Assembly (NCBI RefSeq): GCF_027286325.1
Contig: NZ_CP114588.1
Coordinates: 1,575,317-1,639,316, forward strand
Reading direction: 5' to 3'
Length of the DNA stretch: 64,000 nucleotides
Source: Salinivibrio kushneri
Lineage (GTDB): Bacteria > Pseudomonadota > Gammaproteobacteria > Enterobacterales > Vibrionaceae
Shown in pieces: positions 47,769-57,692 of the stretch (the first letter of the stretch is position 1; each line of letters opens with the position of its first letter). Under the pieces are notes generated by a model. The model was not told where the DNA came from. It searched no databases and saw only the letters and a program-made list of their open reading frames with translations. A program made the translations under genes and the position numbers.

Positions 47769-48794
47769 ATGAATCCAGTCATGTCAGCGCCAACCAAGAT
47801 GGCGTTACGCTTTCCCAAAGGGCGATTCGCCATGTTGAGTGTGTACAGCTTTACCGGCGCCGCCATTGTGGCTTCTACCATTTTTTCCCTGCTGCTGTTC
47901 TTATCCCTTGACGACAACCCGCTAATGCAATGGTTGTTCGGGGCACTGGCAGTGATTTTTGAAGCGGGTAAGTTTTACGCTTGGTACGAGTTTGGTGAGC
48001 GTCGGGCGCACGGCAACTATGTGGGTGCCGTGTCAGCTTTGGCTTTTTATCTCATTTTGGCCTTAATCTCGATTGGAGGCAGTATTGGCGGTATCAATAG
48101 TGCCACCAATGCCGCGCAAAGTGAGCAGCGCCAAGCCCAAGCGCAGATTGACGCTTTTAATCGGCAAATCGACGCTATCGAGCAACAAATCACATTGAAT
48201 AATCAAGCCGCTGAGCGTTATATCGAATTGGATAGAATTGCGACTGGCGTAGCGCGATTACAAAAAGAAAACAACCAATTACGTAAAGAGCAACAGCAGC
48301 TCGCGTTCGAGCGCGATAGTTTGCCCGCAGTGGCACAGGGATCCATCTTGGGATTGATTAGCAACCTTGCTAACACCTTGGGCGTCAGCGCCGATCAAGC
48401 CCAATCTTGGCTGGTGATTTTTCTCTCTGTATTGCTAGATTTGTTCGCCGCTTTCTTTGTCGGCGTGATTGGTGAAGAGCAGCGTTTCCGCCATTGGTAT
48501 CGTCACCCACATACCACGCCTCCTACGCCTGTGAACACCAAGGCGTCTCCTCGTGCCAATGAGATAAACACGGAATCGACCACGCCGGACTCAGCATCTC
48601 ATCAGGAGGATACGGATGCGCCTTATGCCGATATCAAAGCCGCGTTAGCCGCCAAAACGCTACGTTGTAGCAAGAAAGCCGTGATGGCGGAGTATGCGCT
48701 CAGCCAAGAGGCTGTCGATACCCTATTTACCCACCTACAACAACAGGGATTGGTCGCCAAAAAGCCGAACCACCATTATCACTGGGTGGGTTAA
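47769..48794 (+). CDS. Membrane protein with coiled coil and winged-helix tail, unknown
   Basis: A 341-residue protein of unrecognised family. From ATG 47769 the layout is: hydrophobic spans near 20-45, 55-70 and 90-110, a 90-residue soluble coiled coil (QRQAQAQIDAFNRQIDAIEQQ...; about 118-190), a further span (SWLVIFLSVLLDLFAAFFVGV, near 216-236), a proline/threonine-rich linker, and a C-terminal winged-helix-like domain (CSKKAVMAEYALSQEAVDTLFTHLQQQGLVA). The frame opens earlier at TTG 47733, which is unlikely. The tail resembles small DNA-binding wing domains. It converges with and overlaps the next gene by four bases. Confidence 0.72.
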   Translation: MNPVMSAPTKMALRFPKGRFAMLSVYSFTGAAIVASTIFSLLLFLSLDDNPLMQWLFGALAVIFEAGKFYAWYEFGERRAHGNYVGAVSALAFYLILALISIGGSIGGINSATNAAQSEQRQAQAQIDAFNRQIDAIEQQITLNNQAAERYIELDRIATGVARLQKENNQLRKEQQQLAFERDSLPAVAQGSILGLISNLANTLGVSADQAQSWLVIFLSVLLDLFAAFFVGVIGEEQRFRHWYRHPHTTPPTPVNTKASPRANEINTESTTPDSASHQEDTDAPYADIKAALAAKTLRCSKKAVMAEYALSQEAVDTLFTHLQQQGLVAKKPNHHYHWVG

Positions 48795-49171
48795 GCCACC
48801 AACATCAATATACCGCTGAGTATCATGGCGGGAAGCCCACTTAAAAACAGCCACAGTCCGAGCTTGTCATCGGGCGGTGACGATGAATCGATCACCATCG
48901 CGTGTTGTTGAGCCGTGAGCGCCCGCCGTGTTACTGAATCACGATACCAATAGCGGCTTTTGTAACGACTATACGTCACAAGCCCCGCTGCCGACCAAAC
49001 GAGCCCCCCGACGTAAAATGCACCATCCCCAAACGTCGTCAATGTGACCCATCCCACCTGCCACGCACCAACCACAGCGGCACCGGCTATTGCCGTTGAC
49101 ACTAACCAAACATAGAGAAAATGCACACTTGGCGATGTAGATCCCTTCAGGCGATGTGGTGCTTTCATCAT
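48791..49171 (-). CDS. Small membrane protein, unknown
   Basis: A 126-residue protein with about three membrane spans (roughly 18-38, 48-66 and 104-125) and a basic soluble loop rich in Y and R (YSRYKSRYWYRDSVTRRAL). No family recognised. AAGGAAAC precedes two adjacent ATG codons; the first was used. Its 3' end overlaps the convergent membrane coiled-coil gene by four bases, so the two stop codons interlock. Nothing in context shows function. Confidence 0.7.
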   Translation of the reverse strand: MMKAPHRLKGSTSPSVHFLYVWLVSTAIAGAAVVGAWQVGWVTLTTFGDGAFYVGGLVWSAAGLVTYSRYKSRYWYRDSVTRRALTAQQHAMVIDSSSPPDDKLGLWLFLSGLPAMILSGILMLVA

Positions 49172-49351
49172 GTTTCCTTTCTGTGTCTGAGTGCGCTCAT
49201 CCTAACTATTGATAGTCCCATCTCTTTGCGGCATGGCGGTGATGTGGTACAAACATCTTGTAAGTTTGTTAATCAGTACGTTACGTGACCTTTTAGCACC
49301 TTACCAATAAAAACAATTTACAACCAAGCAAATACAACAAAAAGGTGAACT

Positions 49352-50074
49352 ATGCATAAGGCTGCACAAGAGGTGCATGCGCCTGAGACATCAGTATGGC
49401 GCGCATTAGGCGATGTCAGTCCGTTGTGCCTCGCCGTCCTACCTTGGGGGATACTCTGCGGTTCATTAGGGCTGCAAATGGGATTCAGTGCACTACAAAC
49501 ACAAGCCATGTCATTACTGGTTTTTGCCGGAGCGGTGCAATTGTCGGGCACCATGATGGTGGGCAATGCAGCGGGCTTGCCAGCGGTGCTCGGTTCTACA
49601 CTGGTAATTAGCGCACGGCACCTTCTCTATGGTGCACACTTTCGTCAATACATTACTCCCTTGCCACTTAAATGGCGTCTCGGCCTCGGTTTTTTATTAA
49701 CTGATGAAATGTATGCGCTTTCAACCGCACACACCACCAAACAGGGAAGATTTTCTAAACACTATGCCCTGTATACGGGCGCCGCGTTTTATGTCGGTTG
49801 GAACCTTGCCACCTTGGCGGGGATCCTAGCCGGTTCTCAATTGAAAGCCTTGGAAGCCATCGGGCTCGATTTTGCCATCGCAGCCACCTTTATCGCACTG
49901 ACCGTGCCCAGTATAAAAACCCGCCCCGTGCTACTCTGTGCCTTGGCAAGCGGTATCAGTATGCTGTTATTCACTTATTACCACATCCCCAATGCGTTAA
50001 TCATTGCAACCGGCGTAGGAATGGTCGCGGGGCTAATGGCTGAGTCGCTACCGACACGGAGGGCGTCAACATGA
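49352..50074 (+). CDS. azlC: AzlC-family branched-chain amino acid exporter subunit
   Basis: Large subunit of the AzlCD exporter for branched-chain amino acids and analogues; inner membrane. The 240 residues carry the family start (SPLCLAVLPWGILCGSLG, about residues 26-43), the MSLLVFAGAVQLSGTMM segment (about 53-69) and ARHLLYGAHFR (about 90-100). AAGGTGAACT precedes the ATG. Its stop overlaps the azlD start (ATGA), so the pair is one operon. An AsnC/Lrp regulator often neighbours this pair; none is seen here. Confidence 0.93.
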   Translation: MHKAAQEVHAPETSVWRALGDVSPLCLAVLPWGILCGSLGLQMGFSALQTQAMSLLVFAGAVQLSGTMMVGNAAGLPAVLGSTLVISARHLLYGAHFRQYITPLPLKWRLGLGFLLTDEMYALSTAHTTKQGRFSKHYALYTGAAFYVGWNLATLAGILAGSQLKALEAIGLDFAIAATFIALTVPSIKTRPVLLCALASGISMLLFTYYHIPNALIIATGVGMVAGLMAESLPTRRAST

Positions 50075-50391
50075 GTTACTGGTTAATCATTGTCGCTATG
50101 GCGCTGATCACCTTCTCGGTGCGCTATCTGCTGCTGGCACAAAGTATTCCTGTGCGCATAGGTCCGCGGTTGCAACGACTCCTGACCTACTCTGCACCGG
50201 CGGTTCTTACCGCGCTATGGGTACCGATTGTCTTCTTTCCCGAAGATAAGCTGGCGATCTCTACCACCAACCCTTATTTACTCAGTGCTTTAGTCGCGAT
50301 CGGTCTAGCCTGTACCCGATTATCCACCTTGTTAGTGGTCGGGCTATCGATTGGTTTTTTCGTTACCCTTCAACTTTGGGTCCTGGGATAA
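50071..50391 (+). CDS. azlD: AzlD-family exporter small subunit
   Basis: Small membrane subunit of the AzlCD exporter, 106 residues with about four spans; MALITFSVRYLLLAQSIPVRIGPRL (partly quoted: ITFSVRYLLL, near residues 13-22) and the TYSAPAVLTALWVPIVF region match the family. Translationally coupled to azlC, with GGAGG inside the end of azlC as its ribosome site. A strong terminator follows. Confidence 0.92.
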   Translation: MSYWLIIVAMALITFSVRYLLLAQSIPVRIGPRLQRLLTYSAPAVLTALWVPIVFFPEDKLAISTTNPYLLSALVAIGLACTRLSTLLVVGLSIGFFVTLQLWVLG

Positions 50392-50430
50392 ATAGCAACG
50401 ATAAGCCAGTCAGTGCGATGCCACTATAGC

Positions 50431-50459
50431 AAGAGGCAGGGTCATCACCCTGCCTCTTT
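50431..50459 (+). terminator. Rho-independent terminator after azlD
   Basis: AAGAGGCAGGGT - CATC - ACCCTGCCTCTT, a perfect 12-bp stem ending in TTTA. It lies between the convergent azlD and chemoreceptor genes and could serve both, though T-runs are short. Confidence 0.82.
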
Positions 50460-50495
50460 AGTTCATTTGGTTGTTGTCTCAATTACCCTTTCTCA

Positions 50496-51689
50496 TCACG
50501 ACGCATGCTGTTTTTCCGACTCTAGGACAGGCTTTTTACTGCGCAGCTGTAATTCATCAAGATCCTGGTTTAAAGACTCTGACAAGTCGCTAATTTTGAT
50601 CATATCTTGTTTGTTTTCTTCCGATATTTCCGCTGCGTCCGCACCAGATTCGGTCAAACGGTTAATGTTTGCGGCGATATCGGTCGACACTGTTCTTTGC
50701 TGCTCAATTGCACTGGCCAAGGAATTGATGCGATCACTGATAGTAGAAAAGTTATCAAGTACCCCCTCAATCGACTGGGACGTATCAGAGGCTTGAGATG
50801 AGGCACTTTGCGCCAGCTTCTCGGTGCGATCCGACAACTCAGATGATTGCTTAAGACTACGGAACAATTCTTTAGTCATATCATTGATCTCACTCGCCGA
50901 CGCTTGTGTTCGGCTCGCCAGTTGACGCACTTCATCGGCAACCACGGCAAAGCCTCGTCCTTGCTCGCCCGCACGCGCCGCTTCGATTGCGGCATTTAAC
51001 GCCAGCAAGTTCGTCTGCTCAGCCACATCGGTGATCACCGAGAGAAAATGCTCAATTTGGCTCGCACTGTGCTCAACTTTGTCAAACATCTCGGCTGACA
51101 CTTTAATCGCCGACACCAGCTCATCGAGCTCACTCATCATATCGGTGAGCTCTTGTTGCGACTGACGCGAGCTCGAATCAATTTTGCCTGCTTCGTCAGA
51201 GATGGCTTGCACATCTTCAGAAAGCGACCCCACTGTGGTGGTCATTTCTTCGATGGCGGTGGCAATACTGTCTATTTTCTCGCTCTGTGCATCATTAATC
51301 GCAGCGCCTTTCTTGGCACGTTTTTCCGAGGCATCGGTAAAGCTATCCAAGGTATCGGCGGCTTTCTCAATATTGCGTACCGTGCGGCGCAGCTTTTCAA
51401 CCGCATGGTTAAGCGAGGTGGCCACCTCCGCAAACTCATCACCGTCTCGCGTATCAATCGCCGCTGTTAAGTTACCTTGTGCCAACGACTTAGCGAAGCG
51501 ATTCACTTTTGCAAGCCCAGCTTTAAAACGTCGGTCAATAAAAAGCGCCGCCGAACCTGCAACCAATACGTTTAACCCCAGCACTACGTACTCGTTAAGC
51601 CAGGGCAAGTGAATCATCAGTGAGGCAGAAAACCCCACCATGATGACATAACTCCCAATTGTCACCGCACGAATCGATACCTTTGGCAT
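50496..51689 (-). CDS. Short methyl-accepting chemotaxis protein without periplasmic sensor
   Basis: A 397-residue chemoreceptor whose N-terminus is just two closely spaced membrane helices (about 10-27 and 33-50) with no room for a periplasmic ligand domain. HAMP-like helices ([15 protein letters not shown]...; from about 51) and the signalling rod follow, with the hairpin [23 protein letters not shown] near 217. Such receptors sense membrane or cytoplasmic cues, or work with partners. AGGAGG precedes the ATG. No C-terminal CheR-binding pentapeptide is seen. Confidence 0.9.
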   Translation of the reverse strand: MPKVSIRAVTIGSYVIMVGFSASLMIHLPWLNEYVVLGLNVLVAGSAALFIDRRFKAGLAKVNRFAKSLAQGNLTAAIDTRDGDEFAEVATSLNHAVEKLRRTVRNIEKAADTLDSFTDASEKRAKKGAAINDAQSEKIDSIATAIEEMTTTVGSLSEDVQAISDEAGKIDSSSRQSQQELTDMMSELDELVSAIKVSAEMFDKVEHSASQIEHFLSVITDVAEQTNLLALNAAIEAARAGEQGRGFAVVADEVRQLASRTQASASEINDMTKELFRSLKQSSELSDRTEKLAQSASSQASDTSQSIEGVLDNFSTISDRINSLASAIEQQRTVSTDIAANINRLTESGADAAEISEENKQDMIKISDLSESLNQDLDELQLRSKKPVLESEKQHAS

Positions 51690-52006
51690 TGCTTATCCTC
51701 CTGTGATTTTAGCTGAGACACGCCCAGCATTGCAGACAGATATCAAGATAAGTGCCAATTTTTCACCACGGGAGAGAAGATTAGATAGGGAGCCAATTAC
51801 ACCCATTAGATCAATGCATTAGAAAGTTAGAAGCTAAGCTAGCACGATTTTATGAATAAAGTCGTAGCCCAACGCTTTTTTCGTAATTGCAATTTGCACA
51901 ATAAAAAGCAGCCCAAGGATACGTTACCCGTAAAGCTGCTTTGAAAATAACCGTTTAGAACAGTAGCAATGCGTTGCAATTCGCTAATTTATTGCATATC
52001 AGTCGG
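51690..52006. other. Intergenic region between chemoreceptor and YrhK-like gene
   Basis: 317 nt with no protein gene. It holds the terminator of the YrhK-like gene (51899-51942) and, nearer the chemoreceptor, TTGGCAC-N5-TTGAT on the minus strand (51742-51758), which resembles a sigma-54 -24/-12 promoter except that the -12 GC is GA. I give this last site low weight. A 31-codon frame at 51851 overlaps the terminator and lacks a ribosome site. Confidence 0.5.
51899..51942 (-). terminator. Probable terminator downstream of the YrhK-like gene
   Basis: On the minus strand AAAGCAGC pairs with GCTGCTTT around a 22-nt loop and is followed by TTTAT. It is the only candidate in the 317-nt gap after the YrhK-like gene. 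Confidence 0.6.
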
Positions 52007-52282
52007 TCATGCCGTTTTCTGTGCCCGTTGTTGTACGCGAGAGACATGGATCAAGCCCATCAATTTGATACTCGGCTTCAGTAACAATTGCGCGCTACCC
52101 ACAATAAACAGCCAAGTCCCGCTTTCCATTAACGCATCATTGAGAAAAAAGAAGCTACCGATCAAAAACCAAATCGCAATCAACAAATCATTAAACGCCC
52201 CTAACGCTTCATAGCGACGCTGAATCACTAAGTGCTTATTACCAATATCAATATCCAGTTCTGGGCCATTGCGCTGTATCAT
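52007..52282 (-). CDS. YrhK-like small membrane protein
   Basis: A 91-residue protein with a polar N-terminus and two membrane spans (LLIAIWFLIGSFFFL, and TWLFIVGSAQLLLKPSIKL). The pattern LVIQRRYEALGAFNDLLIAIWFL resembles the YrhK domain, a small family of unknown function. ATG 52282 has AGGAGG 5 nt upstream; the frame extends to 52312 but that would put the ribosome site inside the gene. The neighbouring upstream gene is another small membrane protein, so the two may be cotranscribed. Confidence 0.72.
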   Translation of the reverse strand: MIQRNGPELDIDIGNKHLVIQRRYEALGAFNDLLIAIWFLIGSFFFLNDALMESGTWLFIVGSAQLLLKPSIKLMGLIHVSRVQQRAQKTA

Positions 52283-52336
52283 CTTGCCTCCTCTGGACCT
52301 TGGTATTAACAATGAATAGGAAAGTCTGTCATGGCA

Positions 52337-52570
52337 TTAGCAATCAAGGTGTTGCCGTTTAATGCCCAGCATGGTTCTCACCATGTTGACAACAAACGTG
52401 ACCGCACTCAATCCTAAAAACAACCAGGCTAGCGGGATGAACGCGAAAGGTTCATGTAGAGTGCCATTAGCAGCAACATGTGGCGTGGAAAGGTTAAAGG
52501 CGAGCAGGCAACCTGTGCCGATGAGGAAGAGGATAAACGAGGTACGAAAATGTCGCAGTAGGGTTAACAT
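52337..52570 (-). CDS. DUF3955-like small membrane protein
   Basis: A 77-residue protein with two spans (FILFLIGTGCLLAF and IPLAWLFLGLSAVTFVVNM) separated by a short extracytoplasmic loop ending HEPFAFIP. The EPF-x-x-IP element just before the second helix and the size match DUF3955, function unknown. AGGTTTT precedes the ATG. It is followed 54 nt later by the YrhK-like gene in the same direction. Confidence 0.65.
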   Translation of the reverse strand: MLTLLRHFRTSFILFLIGTGCLLAFNLSTPHVAANGTLHEPFAFIPLAWLFLGLSAVTFVVNMVRTMLGIKRQHLDC

Positions 52571-52648
52571 AAAACCTATATTCGTTGCTTCAGTACGTCT
52601 TGAGACTGACTACAACACTAAAAGTTCCACGTCTCTCACATTTTTTTC

Positions 52649-52686
52649 AAAAAAAACCGCTACCTTGCATGATGCGTGGGCAGCGG
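52649..52686 (-). terminator. Rho-independent terminator after the Cache chemoreceptor
   Basis: On the minus strand CCGCTGCC pairs with GGTAGCGG (one G-T pair) around a 14-nt loop and is followed by eight T residues, 32 nt after the chemoreceptor stop. Confidence 0.85.
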
Positions 52687-52718
52687 CTGATTCATTTCGC
52701 GTCTTGGTCAACGGTGCA

Positions 52719-54602
52719 TTAAAGCTTGTACGTCGACACCTTGTTGCTCAGTTGCGTTGCTTGGTTACGCAGGTTATCCGCCTCTTGCGAGGTATCGTTG
52801 GCACTGCTCACCAAGTGCTCGGAGACATCTTTGATGGATGTGATGTTTTGTGTGATTTCGCTTGTCACATGAGTCTGCTCTTCTGCCGCTGTCGCGATCT
52901 GAGTGGCCATATCACTGATTTGATTAACTGCTGCATCAATTTCACTCAGTGCTGCCGTGGCTTTATCCACATCAGACACAGAATCGCCTGCTAACGCTGA
53001 GCTACTTTCCATCGTCGATACCGCGCTTGCCGTCGTGGTTTGCAACGTCTCAATCGTGGATTTAATTTCTTCTGTCGAGGCATGGGTACGCTGCGACAAA
53101 ATACGTACCTCATCAGCTACCACGGCAAAGCCTCGCCCTTGCTCACCCGCACGCGCTGCCTCAATAGCCGCGTTGAGTGCAAGCAAGTTGGTTTGCTCAG
53201 CAATCCCTTGAATCGTCGACAGTACTGTCGAAATCTCCTGCGAGTGCTTATCTAGCTCGGCGACGATAGTGCTGGCCTGTTTCAGCTCATCCGACAACCG
53301 GGTAATTGATGTTTTGGTATTTTCAACCACCGCACGCCCGTTATCGGTACTAGCGGTCGACTCTTGTGCCGTATTCGCGGTATGTTCAGCATGCGAGGCG
53401 ATCTCTTGTGTCGCAGAGGCCAACTCGGTGACAGCGGTTGCCACCATGGTCACTTCCTGCTGCTGCTGATTAATGTCATCCACGTTGCGGCGCGCACGTT
53501 CCGTACTGCTGTCCGATTGTGATGTCAGCTGCTCTGCTTGCTCGCGAATGTGGCTAATCAACTGATGCATACTCCCCACAAAGGTGTTGAAGTTTTTCGC
53601 CAGTTGCCCCACTTCATCTTCACTCTCAACATCGATACGCTGAGTCAGATCGCCACTACCATGCGCAATTTGCTCAAGGGCATTAGAGACATTGGTCAGC
53701 GGCCTAAATAGGATGTTTACCAATAAGTTAAACAATAAAGTACAAGCAATGACGACACCAATTGTCACTGCGACTTGTCCCCATACTGCATCGAACAGTG
53801 GCGCGACTAATGAATCATAGTTAATCACGGTGACAGTGATTAATCCGGTATCTTCGATGGGTTTGGCATACACCACACTTTCTGCCCCGCCCACGTCGGC
53901 CATCACACTCTCACCCGAATTCATGGCGGACTTGACCGTGCTGAAAGACAAGCCTAGCTGGTTAATTGGCTCATTGAGTAGGTCGGTATTGGCGTGGGTA
54001 AAAATATTGCCTTCGCTGTTGGCGATAAACATAAAGCTATCACCAGGCAGGATCACTTTCTCGAGGCCTTCGATGATGTCGCCAATTTCAACATCCGCCC
54101 CAAGCACCAAGGTATCGCCGTTGAACTGGAGCGCTTTACCTAATGACACCACATTGGCGCCGGTTGCCGCGGCCACCGTCGGGTTGTCCATGAACACACT
54201 CGATGGGTCCGCTTTGGCGTTGATATACCACCCCCACTTGCGCGGATCGTCATTGCCCGGCGGTAGCACAACACCATTCGCGTTATCCTGACTGCCATCT
54301 GGGTAGGCAAGAAAGACATTGTCAAAGCCACCGGCATCGCGCACCTGTTTAAGGTGGGTAACCATGTTGTTTGCATCAGCCTCACTGGTCAGCGAGGTCA
54401 TTGCACGCTCTTTTGACGCGACCCAATCAGACACATATTGATTGTATGATGCAGTGGCACTTTCCAGCCGCTGTGCGACTTCGGTGTCCAACCGAGAGAG
54501 TGATGCGCGAAACGATAACGCTTCAACGAGCAAACCACCAATAATGATGGCCACACTCGCCGACAGCGCGAGCTTGTGTTTGAGGGAGAGTTTTTTAAAC
54601 AT
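52719..54602 (-). CDS. Methyl-accepting chemotaxis protein with periplasmic Cache domain
   Basis: A 627-residue chemoreceptor: TM1 about 10-30, a 240-residue periplasmic double-Cache domain ([21 protein letters not shown] near residue 120; [18 protein letters not shown] near 240-257), TM2 about 270-295, HAMP, and the signalling rod with [23 protein letters not shown] near 463. dCache domains of this type bind amino acids or other small ligands; the WY..A pattern hints at an amino-acid pocket but a full ligand motif was not checked. No CheR pentapeptide. A terminator follows. Confidence 0.92.
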   Translation of the reverse strand: MFKKLSLKHKLALSASVAIIIGGLLVEALSFRASLSRLDTEVAQRLESATASYNQYVSDWVASKERAMTSLTSEADANNMVTHLKQVRDAGGFDNVFLAYPDGSQDNANGVVLPPGNDDPRKWGWYINAKADPSSVFMDNPTVAAATGANVVSLGKALQFNGDTLVLGADVEIGDIIEGLEKVILPGDSFMFIANSEGNIFTHANTDLLNEPINQLGLSFSTVKSAMNSGESVMADVGGAESVVYAKPIEDTGLITVTVINYDSLVAPLFDAVWGQVAVTIGVVIACTLLFNLLVNILFRPLTNVSNALEQIAHGSGDLTQRIDVESEDEVGQLAKNFNTFVGSMHQLISHIREQAEQLTSQSDSSTERARRNVDDINQQQQEVTMVATAVTELASATQEIASHAEHTANTAQESTASTDNGRAVVENTKTSITRLSDELKQASTIVAELDKHSQEISTVLSTIQGIAEQTNLLALNAAIEAARAGEQGRGFAVVADEVRILSQRTHASTEEIKSTIETLQTTTASAVSTMESSSALAGDSVSDVDKATAALSEIDAAVNQISDMATQIATAAEEQTHVTSEITQNITSIKDVSEHLVSSANDTSQEADNLRNQATQLSNKVSTYKL

Positions 54603-54984
54603 AACTGCCTTGTTTGTCTGTCATAATGTTTTAATAATGATTTTTAGTAAAACAGCGTTATTTGCAACCCGCAAAATAAGCGCCATACAACTGATAGGTA
54701 TATCACAACAATTGTGTAAGAGAATTACTCAAACTGTTGTCAACAGGTGATAAAACAACCAATTTCATGCAACGCTCCTGGGTGTGAGCCTTTAGGCAAT
54801 CGCTTGTCTATTCCGAGGCTAGCAGCCAGCTGACCTCACATACTGCGCCAGATCAGAGAAATGTAACAAACCACAAACTCAGGGAGATAACTTAACTATC
54901 AATAACTCGCTCCCTCCTCGCAACTTTGAAAGTCCTAAACTACGCTTTAACTAACTGAGATAAACGCGAATAGGGGCGAAGTGA
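54603..54984. other. Divergent intergenic region, chemoreceptor / HD-GYP regulator
   Basis: 382 nt with no protein gene. Two short perfect inverted repeats are present: CACAA-CAA-TTGTG (54704-54716) and CTGTTG-T-CAACAG (54734-54746). They might be operators. I do not find a c-di-GMP riboswitch or a clear sigma-28 promoter. Confidence 0.5.
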
Positions 54985-56529
54985 ATGGACTTGTTTGCAG
55001 ATCAACGTGACGGCGCATCTCCCAAGTCTAATGAGACCAACTCAGCATCTGATGCTGCGCCATGGCGGATACTGCTGATTGATGACGACGATCTGATGCA
55101 TGAGGTAACACGGCTCGCGCTAACGGGGTTTACGTTTCAAGGACGCCCTTTAGAGATATTGTCTGCCCTCTCTGGGCAGGAAGCACGAGACGTGTTGGAG
55201 AAGGAGTCAGATATCGCGTTGGCACTCGTTGATGTGGTAATGGAAACCGAGCACGCCGGTTTAGATTTGGTACGTCATATTCGTGATGAAATGAATAACC
55301 ACCTGATACGCTTGGTATTGCGTACAGGCCAAGCCGGACAAGCACCCGAAGATCGGGTGATCCGTGAATATGATATTGACGACTACAAAGAGAAAACCGA
55401 GCTCACCACACAAAAACTCAAAACCCTATTATATTCAATGCTGCGCTCTTACCGAGATCTCTGCATGATTGAAGATCAGAAAGAGGGGTTACGACGCGTC
55501 ATTGAAGCATCGGCCAATGTGCAAAATACTACCAACCTTCAACACTACGCCACCGCGGTGCTTGAGCAACTAACATCCCTTCTTTATATCCACGACTCCG
55601 CGTTTTATTGTGTGGTGCAACCTCGCCCTGGCGCAGAAGAAACCCGAGCACTGACGCTAGCTGCGACGGGGGAATATGTAAACTGCTACACCGAGTGCGC
55701 CTTTGATAAACTCCCTAGCAATGTTTCGAACCGTTGCAAGCAAGCGCTAGAAGCACAGCAAAGTATCCAATTTGACGACGGATTTGTGCTTTTTCACCGG
55801 GATGAGGAAGACGTAGAATTCCTGCTCTATGTCAATCATGACAAAGCCCTCTCAGAGCTCGATCAACACCTACTGAAAATCTATATGCAGAACATTGGGC
55901 TGACGTTTGAAAACTTAAGCTTAATGGTCGATTTACGTGAAACTTCCAAAGAGCTGGTTTACAACTTAGCCAATGCGGTGGAAGCGCGAAGTAAAGAAAC
56001 CGGTGCGCATGTGCAACGCGTCTCTTTATTCTGTGAAAAGCTAGGGCAGCTTTATGGTTTGGACGAACACAAAACCATGCTGTTGAAACACGGCTCTCCC
56101 CTCCATGACGTCGGTAAAGTCGCTATCCCAGACGCAATTTTACACAAGCCGGGGAAACTCGATGCGGATGAATGGGAGACGATGAAGAAACACGTCGAGT
56201 ATGGCGTAGAGATCCTGAGCCATTCTAAGCGGCGGCTAATTGTAGAGGCGAAGGAAATTGCCGGAACCCACCATGAAAAATGGGACGGAACGGGTTATCC
56301 CAATCAACTCGAAGGCGAAGCCATCCCGATTAGTGGCCGAATATCAGCACTGGCTGATGTGTTCGATGCCTTGGGATCGAAGCGCTCCTACAAGGAAGCG
56401 TGGACTGATGATGACATTCGCAACGAGCTCATTGCTCAACGCGGCAAGCATTTTGAGCCCAAGCTGGTCGATTTGCTTCTCGAACACTGGAACGACTTTA
56501 TTGCTATCCGTGCCGACTATCCAGACTAA
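54985..56529 (+). CDS. Response regulator with REC, DUF3369 and HD-GYP domains
   Basis: A 514-residue regulator degrading c-di-GMP. Receiver at about 28-150: acidic LLIDDDDLM, phospho-acceptor in ALALVDVVMETEH (D77-region) and the lysine in YKEKTEL. A DUF3369 sensor-like domain lies in the middle (about 165-320). HD-GYP follows with the HD of HGSPLHDVGKVAIPD (about 371-385), HHEKWDGTGYP (about 430-440; this holds the GYP) and DVFDALGSKRSYK. All catalytic metal ligands I can check are present, so phosphodiesterase activity is likely. A two-kinase module lies just downstream and is its probable partner. Confidence 0.92.
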   Translation: MDLFADQRDGASPKSNETNSASDAAPWRILLIDDDDLMHEVTRLALTGFTFQGRPLEILSALSGQEARDVLEKESDIALALVDVVMETEHAGLDLVRHIRDEMNNHLIRLVLRTGQAGQAPEDRVIREYDIDDYKEKTELTTQKLKTLLYSMLRSYRDLCMIEDQKEGLRRVIEASANVQNTTNLQHYATAVLEQLTSLLYIHDSAFYCVVQPRPGAEETRALTLAATGEYVNCYTECAFDKLPSNVSNRCKQALEAQQSIQFDDGFVLFHRDEEDVEFLLYVNHDKALSELDQHLLKIYMQNIGLTFENLSLMVDLRETSKELVYNLANAVEARSKETGAHVQRVSLFCEKLGQLYGLDEHKTMLLKHGSPLHDVGKVAIPDAILHKPGKLDADEWETMKKHVEYGVEILSHSKRRLIVEAKEIAGTHHEKWDGTGYPNQLEGEAIPISGRISALADVFDALGSKRSYKEAWTDDDIRNELIAQRGKHFEPKLVDLLLEHWNDFIAIRADYPD

Positions 56530-56534
56530 ATAAC

Positions 56535-56556
56535 AGCGCCCCTAACGGGGCGCTTT
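56535..56556 (+). terminator. Probable terminator after the HD-GYP gene
   Basis: AGCGCCCC - TAAC - GGGGCGCT, a perfect 8-bp GC-rich stem with a short TTT, 5 nt past the stop codon, between convergent genes. Confidence 0.75.
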
Positions 56557-56584
56557 GATTATCGCTCTAAAGCCTTGTATTGGC

Positions 56585-57565
56585 CTAATCAATGGCTTGC
56601 CAGCGCGATGACGGTGTGAGAGACCACCGTGACATCTCATACGTGCTATAAATCGCGCGCCCTTGTCGCCCTATTTGAATTGGAATCGTACTCGCGTCTT
56701 CGCCCTGGGCGATTTTCTCAACCAATTGTGCGGCATGCTGCCCTTGTGCATAACCAAACAATACCACACCGCCAGCCGTTTTCCCTTTGCCCACCGCAAA
56801 GTCCCAAAAGCCAAACAAGGGTAAAGCCGCGTGCTGGTTAGTCCAAGACAACACCTGGTTAGCCGCCACATTATTACCTGCTCTATCTACTAAGGTTTGA
56901 TATAGACCTACGATAATCGCATCAAATTCTTCTTCAAACGCTGACTGAATTTCGCGCTGCCAACCATCAAAAGTGGACGCGTGAGTGATGTCAATTTCTA
57001 TTCCAAGGCTCAAACGAATTTGTTCATACTGGCGCATAATATAATCCGCCGCGATTTGTGATGTAACGCCAGAATCAAACATCACTTTCACTCTGATGTT
57101 TCTTTTCCCCATTAGCATGCTAATTTCACGCATATTGCGAACAAAAAGGGGTAACTCGAGTACGCCGGTGACTTTTGCTTGACCACTATACTCGGCTAGT
57201 AGACGGCGAGGGTTTGCATTTACCCCTAAAAAAACGATTGAAATCGGCTCATTATATAAACGCGGGAGCATGTACTTAAGTGCATTATCATCCCCCAAAA
57301 CAACGATGTCGGGACGTTGAGACCTATAAAACGAGAAGGCTTTATCGGCTTGCCTATCAAAAACTTGCTCCGGTAGCCGCTTGGTATCCATTTCAAAGCG
57401 AGAAAGATTGTATTCGTCTCCGAGTGTCGCCTCTAACCCAGCGATATAGTTGCGATCCCATTCAAAGCCCGCGTGGTAACTTTGAATTAACAACACATCC
57501 AGTGCACGTGCTGGCAAGCTCATTAATAAAAGTAAAATGGCCAAACAATAAATTTTTGGATACAT
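56585..57565 (-). CDS. Periplasmic ABC-type substrate-binding-like protein
   Basis: A 326-residue secreted protein: signal peptide (YCLAILLLLMSLPARA, cleavage near residue 21), then an ABC_sub_bind-type fold beginning VLLIQSYHAGFEWDRNYIAGLE, with PDIVVLGDDNALKYML (about 85-100) and IVFLGVNANPRRLL (about 109-122). No permease or ATPase gene is nearby. Instead it diverges (127 nt) from two membrane histidine kinases, which suggests it is a sensor accessory that binds a ligand in the periplasm and informs the kinases. That role is inference. GAGGAGAG supports the start. Confidence 0.82.
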   Translation of the reverse strand: MYPKIYCLAILLLLMSLPARALDVLLIQSYHAGFEWDRNYIAGLEATLGDEYNLSRFEMDTKRLPEQVFDRQADKAFSFYRSQRPDIVVLGDDNALKYMLPRLYNEPISIVFLGVNANPRRLLAEYSGQAKVTGVLELPLFVRNMREISMLMGKRNIRVKVMFDSGVTSQIAADYIMRQYEQIRLSLGIEIDITHASTFDGWQREIQSAFEEEFDAIIVGLYQTLVDRAGNNVAANQVLSWTNQHAALPLFGFWDFAVGKGKTAGGVVLFGYAQGQHAAQLVEKIAQGEDASTIPIQIGRQGRAIYSTYEMSRWSLTPSSRWQAID

Positions 57566-57692
57566 GACGCTCTCCTCAGAAAATCACGCCTTTAATAAAG
57601 TGTAGGCGAGTCTGGTGGCCACTCATCACGGTAAGGGTCGTTTTTTCTTCTACACTTACAGTTATCCGTCCCGACGTACGCGCTTAAAACGT

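Noticed and set aside
51851..51943. Short frame starting MNKVVAQRFFRN
   Set aside because: It runs through the terminator hairpin of the opposite strand and has no ribosome site.
52362..52994. 210-codon plus-strand frame across the DUF3955 gene and the chemoreceptor end
   Set aside because: It crosses a strong terminator and overlaps two better supported genes on the other strand.
54760..54900. Possible c-di-GMP riboswitch before the HD-GYP gene
   Set aside because: Fragments such as CCGAGGCTAGCAGCC look suggestive, but the conserved GEMM core and tetraloop receptor are absent.
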